Assembly (NCBI GenBank): GCA_023402505.1
Contig: JAEYGD010000396.1
Coordinates: 1 to 9,189 of the forward strand
Length of the DNA: 9,189 nt
Direction: 5' to 3'
DNA from: Actinomycetes bacterium
Lineage (GTDB): Bacteria; Actinomycetota; Actinomycetes; Mycobacteriales; Micromonosporaceae
Below the pieces are notes generated by a model. The model did not search any database. It worked only from the letters and a program-made list of their open reading frames with translations, and was not told the DNA's origin. The first letter of the stretch is position 1, and every line of letters begins with the position of its first letter. Made by a program: the position numbers and the translations under genes. Positions 1 to 5,189 of this stretch are shown here, piece by piece.

Positions 1-1
1 G

Positions 2-60
2 CGGCAGCGGCCGGCGCGCGCCCAGGCGGCGGCGCGTGCGGCCCGTTTCGGGCCGCCTTG
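2..60 (+). CDS. Possible C-terminal end of an upstream gene (partial)
   Basis: Frame 2 is open from the window edge to a TGA at 58-60 and reads as an Ala/Arg-rich tail ending in RFGPP. Third codon positions are mostly G or C, as expected for a real gene in this genome. In elements of this type a transfer or accessory gene usually precedes rep. Nineteen codons are too few to identify a family, and the other two + frames are also open here, so this is only a possibility. Confidence 0.25.
38..56 (+). terminator. Perfect 8-bp hairpin, terminator-like
   Basis: GCGGCCCG (38-45) and CGGGCCGC (49-56) form a perfect GC stem with a TTT loop. It sits over the last codons and stop of the possible upstream gene and before the rep promoter. 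There is no long T-run, which is common for actinobacterial terminators. With the hairpin at 88-104 it would separate upstream transcription from rep. Confidence 0.45.
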
Positions 61-87
61 ATAGATGTACAGAAAGTCCTCCCACAC

Positions 88-104
88 CGGCCGGCAGCCG
101 GCCG
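88..104. terminator. Second GC hairpin upstream of rep promoter
   Basis: CGGCCGG (88-94) and CCGGCCG (98-104) form a 7-bp stem with a CAG loop. It lies 30 bases before the candidate -35 box at 134. It may be a back-up terminator for the upstream gene or part of a replication or regulatory region. No T-tract follows. Confidence 0.35.
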
Positions 105-133
105 CTCCGCCCTGGGCTGCGGGGCACGACGGG

Positions 134-161
134 TTGACGTGTCGGCACCCGGTGCTACTGT
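134..161 (+). promoter_or_regulatory. Candidate sigma-70 type promoter upstream of rep
   Basis: TTGACG (134-139) matches the -35 consensus at five of six positions, and TACTGT (156-161) is an acceptable -10 box with a 16-base spacer. It is the best promoter-like pair in the leader and points at rep, xis and int. The tight gene packing suggests that all three genes are read from here or from a site nearer rep. Confidence 0.5.
145..155. promoter_or_regulatory. Palindrome between the -35 and -10 boxes (candidate operator)
   Basis: GCACC (145-149), a single C, and GGTGC (151-155) form a perfect 5-1-5 palindrome filling most of the promoter spacer. A repressor bound here would block RNA polymerase. 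Elements of this class usually encode a GntR-family or similar repressor of replication and excision, but the regulator gene is not in this window, so the partner is inferred. Confidence 0.4.
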
Positions 162-183
162 GGCGCTCGTCGAGCACGCCAGC

Positions 184-240
184 GCGGCCTTCCTGACGGA
201 TCGCTGGACTCGACGTCAGAGATGCCGAGCGGCCTTCCTG
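184..240 (+). repeat. 12-base direct repeat in rep leader
   Basis: GCGGCCTTCCTG occurs at 184-195 and again at 229-240, a spacing of 45 bases. A related sequence, CGGCCCTTCTG, occurs at 324-334. Direct repeats before a rep gene can be initiator-binding iterons, but three loose copies are weak evidence for that. Confidence 0.45.
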
Positions 241-338
241 CCGCTGATGCGGGCCACGCCCCGCCGGCTCTCGATCACACCGGCCGCTATGCCGGTTCCC
301 GGAATCCGCTGAGCGGCCCAGTACGGCCCTTCTGCCGT
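229..338 (+). repeat. Pair of hairpins with the same 5-6-5 geometry
   Basis: GCGGC-CTTCCT-GCCGC (229-244) and ACGGC-CCTTCT-GCCGT (323-338) each have a perfect 5-bp stem and a pyrimidine-rich 6-base loop of nearly the same sequence. Stem changes in the second copy are compensated (G:C to A:T at the outer pair), which hints that the structure is kept. They may be protein-binding RNA or single-strand DNA structures in the rep leader. The function is unknown. Confidence 0.4.
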
Positions 339-532
339 CCACGATGGTCCGGATTCGCTCATCTCCACGGGTGGGGGCAGCCTGCGGCAACCCGCCGGAT
401 GCCGACATCCCAGGCTCCCGACCCGTGCCGGCCACATGACGTCCACGAGCGCGAAAGGACATGACCCATCGGCGGAACGTGGAACCACCACGATCCCGCC
501 CTCCGGCGTCAGCCGCCCTCCCGGCGGTGCCA

Positions 533-591
533 GGAGACACGACGAACACCACCAGCGGACAGACGTCCACGGCTGGTGGTGCTTCGTCTCC
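533..591 (+). promoter_or_regulatory. Large bulged hairpin just upstream of the rep ribosome binding site
   Basis: CACCACCAGC (547-556) pairs perfectly with GCTGGTGGTG (572-581). Inside it GGAC (557-560) pairs with GTCC (565-568) around an AGAC loop. Beyond a bulge GGAGAC (533-538) pairs with GTCTCC (586-591). The structure ends 20 bases before the rep Shine-Dalgarno sequence at 611-617. It could be an attenuator, a site for translational control of Rep, or a single-strand origin, since rolling-circle replicons often carry such structures near rep. It lacks a terminal T-run, so it is not a classical terminator. Confidence 0.55.
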
Positions 592-621
592 CGTCCCTGC
601 TACCCGCCTGAGGAGGAAGTC

Positions 622-2189
622 GTGTTCACCCCGCTCGACCTGTCCCGGCCCGGCCTCGCCGCCGGCCGTGACGCTCAAGCCCTGCACCGCGCCGCCATGC
701 CGGAGTTCTCCGGCTGGCTGGAGCACACCGCCCCAGCCAGCGGCTGCTCCCGCCCGATCCGTCTCGCTGGCACCATCGCTGCTGTCGACCCCGACAGCGG
801 CAGGATCCTGGACGAGCAGCACACGGACGAGCTGCCCGACCAGGCGCTCTACAAGGCCTGCGGCAACCGCCGCGAATCGCAATGCCCCGACTGCGCCTGG
901 GTCTATGCCGGAGACGCCTACCAAGTGGTGCGCTGCGGCCTGACCGGCGGCAAAGGCGTCCCCGCCTCGGTCGGCCGCCACCCGGTCGTCTTCGCCACCT
1001 TCACCGCCCCGTCCTTCGGCACGGTCCACCACCGGCACATCCCCCGCCACACCTGCGCTACTCGCCAGCGCTGCGACTGCCGTCCCGCCCCCTGCCGCGC
1101 CCGAAGCACCGCCGGCACCTGCCCACACGGGCAGCCTGCGGTGTGCTTTGCCCGTCACTACGCGGACGATCCGCGGCTCGGCCAGCCGTTGTGCCTGGAC
1201 TGCTACGACCACGACCACCAGGTGGTCTGGAACTATTTCTCCGGGGAGCTGTGGCGGCGTACCAAGCAGGCCATTGAACGCCACTTCGCCGCTCTCTGCC
1301 GCCGACGCGGGATTCCCTTCGTCCGGGTCGTCACCGCTTCCGGCAAGGTCCGCTGGGTGCCTCCGGTTCGGGTGTCACACGGCAAGGTCGCCGAGATGCA
1401 ACGGCGGGCAGCCGTGCATTTCCACGTCCTGCTGCGCCTCGACGGCATCGACCCCGACAACCTGGACGCCCTCGTGCCGCCACCGTCCGGCATCACCGTT
1501 GACGACCTGGAGGCCGCCGTCCACGCTGCCGCTCGCCAGATCACCGTCACTACACCCCCGCACCCCGACCAGCCGCAGGGCTGGCTGGTCGCCTGGGGCG
1601 AGCAGATCGACGTCCGACGCATCAACACCGCCGGCGACGAGCTGACCGACGGCAAGGTCAGCGCCTACCTCGCCAAATACGCCACTAAGGCCACCGAAGC
1701 CACCGGCCACTGCTCCACCCGCCTCACCCCCGCCACCATCGATGACTACGCCGACCCCGAAGGCGACCACCTCGCCCGCCTCATCGACGCCTGCTGGCGC
1801 CTCGGCCGCCCCACGCACGACGCTACGAGCAGCGGTGCCGCAACGGCCGACGCCCGTCAAGGCAGGCTTGACGCCAAACCCGACACCTACGCCGGCCTAC
1901 GTCGGTGGGCCCACATGCTCGGCTTCGGCGGCCACTTCCTCACCAAAGCCCGCCGCTACTCGGTCACCTTCGGCCAGCTCCGCGACACCCGCGCCACCCA
2001 TCGCCGAACCGAGGACAACGAGGACACGGACACCGTGACGGTCGGCGTTCTCAGCTACGTCGGGGCCGGTTGGCTCAACGAAGGTGACGCACTCCTGGCC
2101 AACACCGCCGCCCGACAGCGACGCGAGAGCAGACGCATCGGTCGAGAAGAACTCGCCACGAAGCCTGGCTCACCGGAGCCGCCGCATGA
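622..2189 (+). CDS. RepSA-like replication initiator, with no in-frame stop before int
   Basis: Rolling-circle-type initiator of actinomycete integrative elements. It would nick the element origin and prime its replication after excision. The GTG at 622 is chosen because AGGAGGA (611-617) lies 4 bases upstream and family similarity begins there. Visible features (residues from 622) are a CPDC pair near 88-91, the FATFTAPSFG motif near 124-133, a Cys/His-rich putative zinc-binding stretch at about 143-194, the metal-binding HFH at 266-268, and the tyrosine motif YLAKYATK at 349-356, in which Tyr349 or Tyr353 would be the nicking residue. Family-like sequence runs to about residue 512. Frame 1 then has no stop and continues, as implausible Pro/Arg-rich sequence, through xis into int, ending at 3603. 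A -1 shift between 2088 and 2186 would give a 522-residue protein ending in AWLTGAAA, with its TGA (2187-2189) overlapping the xis ATG. I use that end here, so the 3' end is inferred. Family assignment is firm. Confidence 0.8.
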
Positions 2190-2383
2190 ACCACGACCTC
2201 CGCCCCCGCTGGTACTCCCCCGCCGAGGTCGCCATCCTGCTCGGCTTCGGCATCTCCAAGGTCAAGATGAAGATCGCCACTGGCGAGCTGCGCTCCATCA
2301 AGGACGGCAAGTACCGCCGCATCCTCCCCGAATGGGTCGACGACTACATCCGCGAACAGGTCGAACGCCAGGAGGCCGCCTGA
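2186..2383 (+). CDS. xis: Excisionase / MerR-type helix-turn-helix protein
   Basis: A 65-residue DNA-binding protein of the small excisionase family found between rep and int in actinomycete integrative elements. It would bend attachment-site DNA and bias Int toward excision. The N-terminal half reads WYSPAEVAILLGFGISKVK (residues 9-27), the usual helix-turn-helix of this family, followed by a wing-like segment (RSIKDGKYRRILPEWVDDYI) around residues 37-56. The ATG at 2186 has GGAG seven bases upstream (2175-2178). An earlier in-frame ATG at 2084 would add 34 residues that lie over the end of rep and look non-coding. The stop overlaps the int start by one base (TGATG), which implies coupled translation. 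Confidence 0.88.
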   Translation: MNHDLRPRWYSPAEVAILLGFGISKVKMKIATGELRSIKDGKYRRILPEWVDDYIREQVERQEAA

Positions 2384-3603
2384 TGCCCTCACGCGCACGA
2401 GCCAACGGCGAAGGCTCCATCTTCCCCTACCGCAACGGCTTCGCCGCCTACGTCTGGGTCACCAAGCCCGACGGCAAACGCACCCGCAAGTACGTCTACG
2501 GCAAGACGCGGGAAATCGTCCACGACAAGTGGATCAAGCTGCACCAGCAGGCGAAGCAGGGGCCGGTGGCGACCAGCGTCCCGACGGTCGGAAGCTTCCT
2601 GAACTACTGGTTGACCGAGATCATCCAGCCGAACCGGGCACCGTTGACCTTCGCGACCTACGAGACGTTCGTCCGCCGCTACATCGCCCCCGGCCTCGGA
2701 GCCAAGCGGCTCGACCGGCTCCAGCCACGGGACGTGCAGACGTGGATCAACCAGGTGGCCCGGACCTGCCAGTGCTGCGCCCAGGGCAAGGACGCCGCCC
2801 GACCAAAGCACAAGCGGCGCTGCTGCGCCGTCGGTCGCTGCTGCCAGGCCGTCCCGTCGACGCGGACGGTCAGCGACATGCGGGCGGCGCTGCGGGCCGC
2901 CCTCACCCACGCCCAGGCCGAGGACCTCATCACCAAGAACCCGGCCGTGCCGGTCACCCTGGCCACCGTCCGTCGGCGGCGGGGCAAGTCATGGTCGAGC
3001 GACGAGGCGCGGAAGTTCCTGGAGTCCGCCCGCCGGGACGAGGAGCCGCTCTACGCCGCCTACGCTCTGGTCCTCGTCACCGGTCTACGCAAGGGCGAGG
3101 CGTTGGGACTCACCTGGGACGACGTCGACCTCGACGCGGGAGAGCTGACCATCGGCCGCCAACTGCAGCGCGTGCGGGGGCAGCTCCTGCACCGCGACAC
3201 CAAGACGCAGGCGTCCGACGCCACCCTCCCCCTGCCCGACATCTGCCTGACGGCGCTCAAGCTGCGAAGCAATCAACGCGACGAGGCACGAACAGCCGCC
3301 GGCAAGGCATGGCACGAGAACGGCCTCGTATTCACCACCCGCTATGGCACACCGATCGAGCCACGCAACTTCCAACGCTCCTGGCAGACGCGATGTGACA
3401 GAGCAGGGGTCCGCCCGATCACCGTTCACGACGCCCGGCGTACCTGCGCCACGCTCCTGGCCGACCTCGACGTCCACCCGAGAGTCGCCATGCAGGTCCT
3501 CCGGCACGCCCGGTTCTCCGTAACGATGGAGATCTACACCCAGGTCTCTTCGAAGGCGACCCGCGACGCCCTCAAGCGCCTCGGCGAATCACTCGCCCAA
3601 TGA
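2383..3603 (+). CDS. int: Tyrosine site-specific recombinase (integrase)
   Basis: A 406-residue tyrosine recombinase that would integrate and excise the element at the adjacent tRNA gene. It has an N-terminal arm-binding-like segment (about 10-60), a core-binding SAM-like domain (about 65-190) and a catalytic domain (about 203-395). Likely catalytic residues are Arg236 (TGLRKGEALGL), Lys274, His349 and Arg352 (HDARRTCATLL), His375 (LRHARF) and the nucleophile Tyr385 (MEIYTQV). The core-binding domain carries a Cys-rich insertion (Cys 129, 131, 132, 147, 148, 153, 154), which I recall from other integrases of this class and which may bind zinc. The ATG overlaps the xis stop, and AGGAGG (2370-2375) gives ideal spacing. 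The same frame is open upstream through the end of rep, so a fused product is formally possible. All catalytic positions are present, so it looks functional. Confidence 0.95.
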   Translation: MPSRARANGEGSIFPYRNGFAAYVWVTKPDGKRTRKYVYGKTREIVHDKWIKLHQQAKQGPVATSVPTVGSFLNYWLTEIIQPNRAPLTFATYETFVRRYIAPGLGAKRLDRLQPRDVQTWINQVARTCQCCAQGKDAARPKHKRRCCAVGRCCQAVPSTRTVSDMRAALRAALTHAQAEDLITKNPAVPVTLATVRRRRGKSWSSDEARKFLESARRDEEPLYAAYALVLVTGLRKGEALGLTWDDVDLDAGELTIGRQLQRVRGQLLHRDTKTQASDATLPLPDICLTALKLRSNQRDEARTAAGKAWHENGLVFTTRYGTPIEPRNFQRSWQTRCDRAGVRPITVHDARRTCATLLADLDVHPRVAMQVLRHARFSVTMEIYTQVSSKATRDALKRLGESLAQ

Positions 3604-3608
3604 TCGGA

Positions 3609-3629
3609 CTGCTGTACTTCGCTGCTGTA
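3609..3629. repeat. Direct repeats between int and tRNA, candidate Int/Xis arm sites
   Basis: CTGCTGTA occurs at 3609-3616 and at 3622-3629, 13 bases apart, immediately after the int stop and about 50 bases from the tRNA. The second copy also forms a small inverted repeat with GCAGC at 3633-3637. Short spaced repeats beside the core site are the usual form of arm-type integrase or excisionase sites. The role is inferred from position. Confidence 0.45.
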
Positions 3630-3637
3630 GGGGCAGC

Positions 3638-3671
3638 AAAAAGGCCACCCCCATCAATGGGAAGTGGCCTT
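3638..3671 (-). terminator. Rho-independent terminator of tRNA-Val
   Basis: Read on the - strand, AAGGCCAC (3671-3664) and GTGGCCTT (3648-3641) form an 8-bp stem. Four inner pairs (CCCA 3651-3654 with TGGG 3658-3661, + strand) extend it around a 4-base loop. The stem runs into a five-T tract (3642-3638). It starts 9 bases past the tRNA 3' end. On the + strand it also blocks read-through from int, although without a good T-tract. Confidence 0.8.
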
Positions 3672-3680
3672 CTACCTGCG

Positions 3681-3752
3681 TGGGCGATACTGGGATCGAA
3701 CCAGTGACCTCTTCGGTGTGAACGAAGCGCTCTCCCGCTGAGCTAATCGCCC
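3681..3752 (-). tRNA. tRNA-Val (anticodon CAC)
   Basis: A complete 72-base cloverleaf without encoded CCA. The acceptor stem GGGCGAT/ATCGCCC has seven perfect pairs and an A discriminator. The D stem is GCTC/GAGC. The anticodon stem CTTCG/CGAAG encloses the loop TTCACAC with anticodon CAC. The T arm is ACTGG-TTCGATC-CCAGT. It reads GUG valine codons, which are abundant in a genome of this composition. The 3' end faces the integrase gene, the standard position for an attB within a tRNA gene. The tRNA is intact, so the element preserved or restored its 3' end on insertion. Confidence 0.96.
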
Positions 3753-3764
3753 TCAGCGCCGACG

Positions 3765-3792
3765 ACTCTACCCGATCGCCGGCGGGGACCAA
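3765..3792 (-). promoter_or_regulatory. Promoter of tRNA-Val
   Basis: On the - strand TTGGTC (3792-3787) and TAGAGT (3770-3765) are separated by 16 bases and lie 12 bases before the mature tRNA 5' end. Spacing and box quality fit a housekeeping sigma promoter. The tRNA is therefore probably transcribed separately from the membrane-protein gene that ends at 3803. Confidence 0.6.
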
Positions 3793-3802
3793 AAACCGGG
3801 CC

Positions 3803-4381
3803 TCAGTGCGTCGCCAGGTAGTGCAGCACCCGGGCCACCACGTCGATGCCGAGGCTGTACTTGAGCGACAGCCACACCACGGTCCCCACGAAGACGAGGC
3901 CGACCGAGCCGAGTACGAACCGCACTCCGAGTGACTGTCGTTTGACCCACGCGGTCCAGCTGTGGACGTGCCGTCGGGTGAAGGTGAGCAGTCGGCGCGC
4001 CCAGTGGAACTCGACCGCCCAGATGCCCAGGCCGGCGATGACCAGGAGCCAGCCGGGTCCGGGCAGCGGGATCAGCGCGGCGCCGATGGTGACGACGAGG
4101 GCACCGGCGATCCCGATGAAGATCTTGAGGGCGACGCGGCCGGTGGGGTTGGCCCGGATGAGTTCGAGGGTGGTGGAGATCCGTTGCCGCCAGCGCGGCC
4201 TCTCCCGCCGGACGGCCAGGGCCGTGTTCCCGGTCGTCGACCCCTTCTCCGGCGCCGGCCCTCCGGACCTGTCGCGCTGCTCGTTCGGCACCCCGTACCC
4301 CCGCTTTTCGGCTGCCCCGGCCGCGATGATCGGCGGGCCTGGCGGCGTGACCGCATCCACTGAGGATCGCTTCGTCACCAT
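3803..4381 (-). CDS. PGPGW-motif membrane protein, TIGR02611 family
   Basis: A 192-residue membrane protein of unknown function. The N-terminal 80 residues are polar, Pro/Gly-rich and variable, probably a cytoplasmic tail. Two hydrophobic segments follow, at about 83-104 and 110-124, joined by the signature PLPGPGW (105-111), then WAVEFHWARRLL. A third segment lies at about 155-174. The PGPGW signature and the conserved HWARR after it define a small actinobacterial family (TIGR02611, PF09656) with no established biochemical role. The ATG at 4381 is preferred. A GTG at 4387 and one at 4378 are also in frame, and the G-rich stretch just upstream does not decide between them. The gene is divergent from ssgB, with the tRNA gene 50 bases downstream on the same strand. 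A nearby 8-bp inverted repeat (4419-4450) may be an operator. Confidence 0.85.
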   Translation of the reverse strand: MVTKRSSVDAVTPPGPPIIAAGAAEKRGYGVPNEQRDRSGGPAPEKGSTTGNTALAVRRERPRWRQRISTTLELIRANPTGRVALKIFIGIAGALVVTIGAALIPLPGPGWLLVIAGLGIWAVEFHWARRLLTFTRRHVHSWTAWVKRQSLGVRFVLGSVGLVFVGTVVWLSLKYSLGIDVVARVLHYLATH

Positions 4382-4418
4382 TTCCACCCCCAGTGTGGCG
4401 CGCGCCCGTCACTGCAAC

Positions 4419-4450
4419 CGTCGACTGGACGTTACCGGAGTAAGTCGACG
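4419..4450. promoter_or_regulatory. 8-bp inverted repeat in the divergent intergenic region
   Basis: CGTCGACT (4419-4426) and AGTCGACG (4443-4450) are exact reverse complements separated by 16 bases, so the centres are 24 bases apart. They lie 38 bases upstream of the membrane-protein start and about 200 bases from ssgB. Two half-sites of this size could bind a dimeric regulator. No regulator gene is adjacent, so the role is inferred. Confidence 0.35.
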
Positions 4451-4654
4451 ACTGAACCACCCGATGCCGGGCGGCACCGCGGACTGGGTAGAACCGGAAA
4501 TCCTACAGGAATCTTCACATTCTCGAAGGTGTTCCGAAGGCCTTCCCACCACTGGGTGAAGTCAGCGTATGGCGGAGCGTAGCTAGGAGCAGCACCTGAG
4601 TATGGGAAAAGCGGGACACGCGCGTTCCGCAGCGGTGCCGGGGGGAGAACGTCC

Positions 4655-5086
4655 ATGAGTGTCATCCGACCGACGACCGTAGAGGTCGAGACGTCGCTAA
4701 GGCTCGTCGCACCTGACGCCACGGCCTTGCCGGTGCGTGCCAGTCTGCGATACGACCCTGCTGACCCGTATGCGGTCCATGTCCTGTTCCACGCGGAATC
4801 GGCCGGCGGCGAAGCCGTCAGCTGGTCGTTCGCGCGGGAACTGCTGGTGACCGGCCTCGATGAGCCGGCCGGCATCGGCGACGTGCGGGTCTGGCCCTGG
4901 GCCACCCCGCGCGGGGACTTCGTCGCCCTGGCGCTGTCGTCCCCGGACGGCAACGCCCTGTTCGAGGTGCCGCGGAGCGTTCTGGTGCGCTTCCTGCGGC
5001 GGACCTACGTCGTCGTTCCACGCGGCCGCGAGGCCGAGCACCTGGACGTCGACACCGCGGTGAACCGGCTGCTCGCCGGTCGCTGA
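4655..5086 (+). CDS. ssgB: SsgA-like sporulation and cell division regulator, SsgB type
   Basis: A 143-residue SsgA-like protein (SALP). These proteins occur in sporulating actinobacteria. SsgB localises with SsgA and recruits FtsZ to sporulation septa in Streptomyces. Family-typical segments are LRLVAPDATALPVRASLRYDPADPYAVHVLFH (about 16-47), the ARELLVTGL segment (about 60-68), GDVRVWPW (about 75-82), ALSSPDGNALFEVP (about 92-105) and the C-terminal LDVDTAVNRLL. The length matches the family (about 130-145). SsgB is the paralogue present in nearly all morphologically complex actinomycetes. The assignment to SsgB rather than another SALP rests on overall resemblance. The ATG at 4655 has GGGGAG (4642-4646 region) eight bases upstream. 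The gene stands alone and converges on the SDR gene across a strong terminator. Confidence 0.85.
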   Translation: MSVIRPTTVEVETSLRLVAPDATALPVRASLRYDPADPYAVHVLFHAESAGGEAVSWSFARELLVTGLDEPAGIGDVRVWPWATPRGDFVALALSSPDGNALFEVPRSVLVRFLRRTYVVVPRGREAEHLDVDTAVNRLLAGR

Positions 5087-5109
5087 AAAACCAGAAGAAC
5101 CGGCCGGAC

Positions 5110-5144
5110 GGGGCCGCGCGGATCTGCCGAGTCCGCGCGGCTCC
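5110..5144. terminator. Strong bidirectional terminator between ssgB and the SDR gene
   Basis: GCCGCGCGGA (5113-5122) and TCCGCGCGGC (5132-5141) form a perfect 10-bp stem with a 9-base loop. Three more pairs, one of them G:U, extend it to 5110-5144. It lies 24 bases after the ssgB stop and 46 bases beyond the SDR stop on the other strand. There is no T-tract on either side, as is frequent in high-GC actinobacteria. Confidence 0.75.
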
Positions 5145-5189
5145 GGCTACCCGGGGAGTACGCGGGCAGCCTCCCGCCTCCAGCGGCGC

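Larger units (their letters stand above)
61..621 (+). other. Gene-poor leader of rep, 560 bases
   Basis: I see no convincing gene in this stretch. The open frames have poor codon use and run into rep in the wrong frame or as an unlikely extension. It holds a hairpin (88-104), a promoter (134-161) with a palindrome in its spacer, a 12-base direct repeat (184-195 and 229-240), two small hairpins of identical geometry (229-244 and 323-338) and a large bulged hairpin (533-591). If the promoter at 134 drives rep, the untranslated leader is about 450 bases, long enough for RNA-based control or for an origin of replication. Confidence 0.6.
1..3680 (+). mobile_element. Integrase-proximal part of an actinomycete integrative element (AICE-like), left end outside window
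   Basis: Three genes in the order rep, xis, int, all on the + strand, end 77 bases from the 3' end of a tRNA-Val gene. This is the known layout of actinomycete integrative and conjugative elements of the pSAM2 type, which excise by Int and Xis, replicate by a RepSA-like initiator and move with an FtsK-like translocase. Only the replication and integration module is present here. The translocase, the regulators and the distal attachment site would lie upstream of position 1. I looked for a second copy of the tRNA 3' segment in positions 1-620 and found none. The right boundary is inferred, since the core site is not delimited by a visible repeat. Confidence 0.8.

Noticed and set aside
222..464. 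Possible 80-residue gene in the rep leader
   Set aside because: No RBS, no recognisable family, Pro/Arg/His-rich composition typical of random high-GC frames. Its stop overlapping the next ATG is probably chance.
436..621. Extension of rep to an upstream ATG at 436
   Set aside because: The added 62 residues have no family-like sequence, cover the large hairpin, and the ATG lacks a good RBS. GTG 622 has AGGAGGA at proper spacing.
461..943. Possible 160-residue gene starting at an ATG with GAAAGGA upstream
   Set aside because: Despite a fair RBS, codon third positions are not GC-rich before rep and the frame overlaps rep by about 320 bases. The translation is Ser/Thr/Pro-rich shadow sequence.
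1375..1860. Long - strand open frame opposite rep
   Set aside because: Gly/Val/Ala-rich antisense shadow of a well-supported gene. No RBS or family features.
2529..3398. 289-codon open frame inside int
   Set aside because: Arg/Pro/Gly-rich frame-shifted translation. int has all catalytic residues in the other frame.
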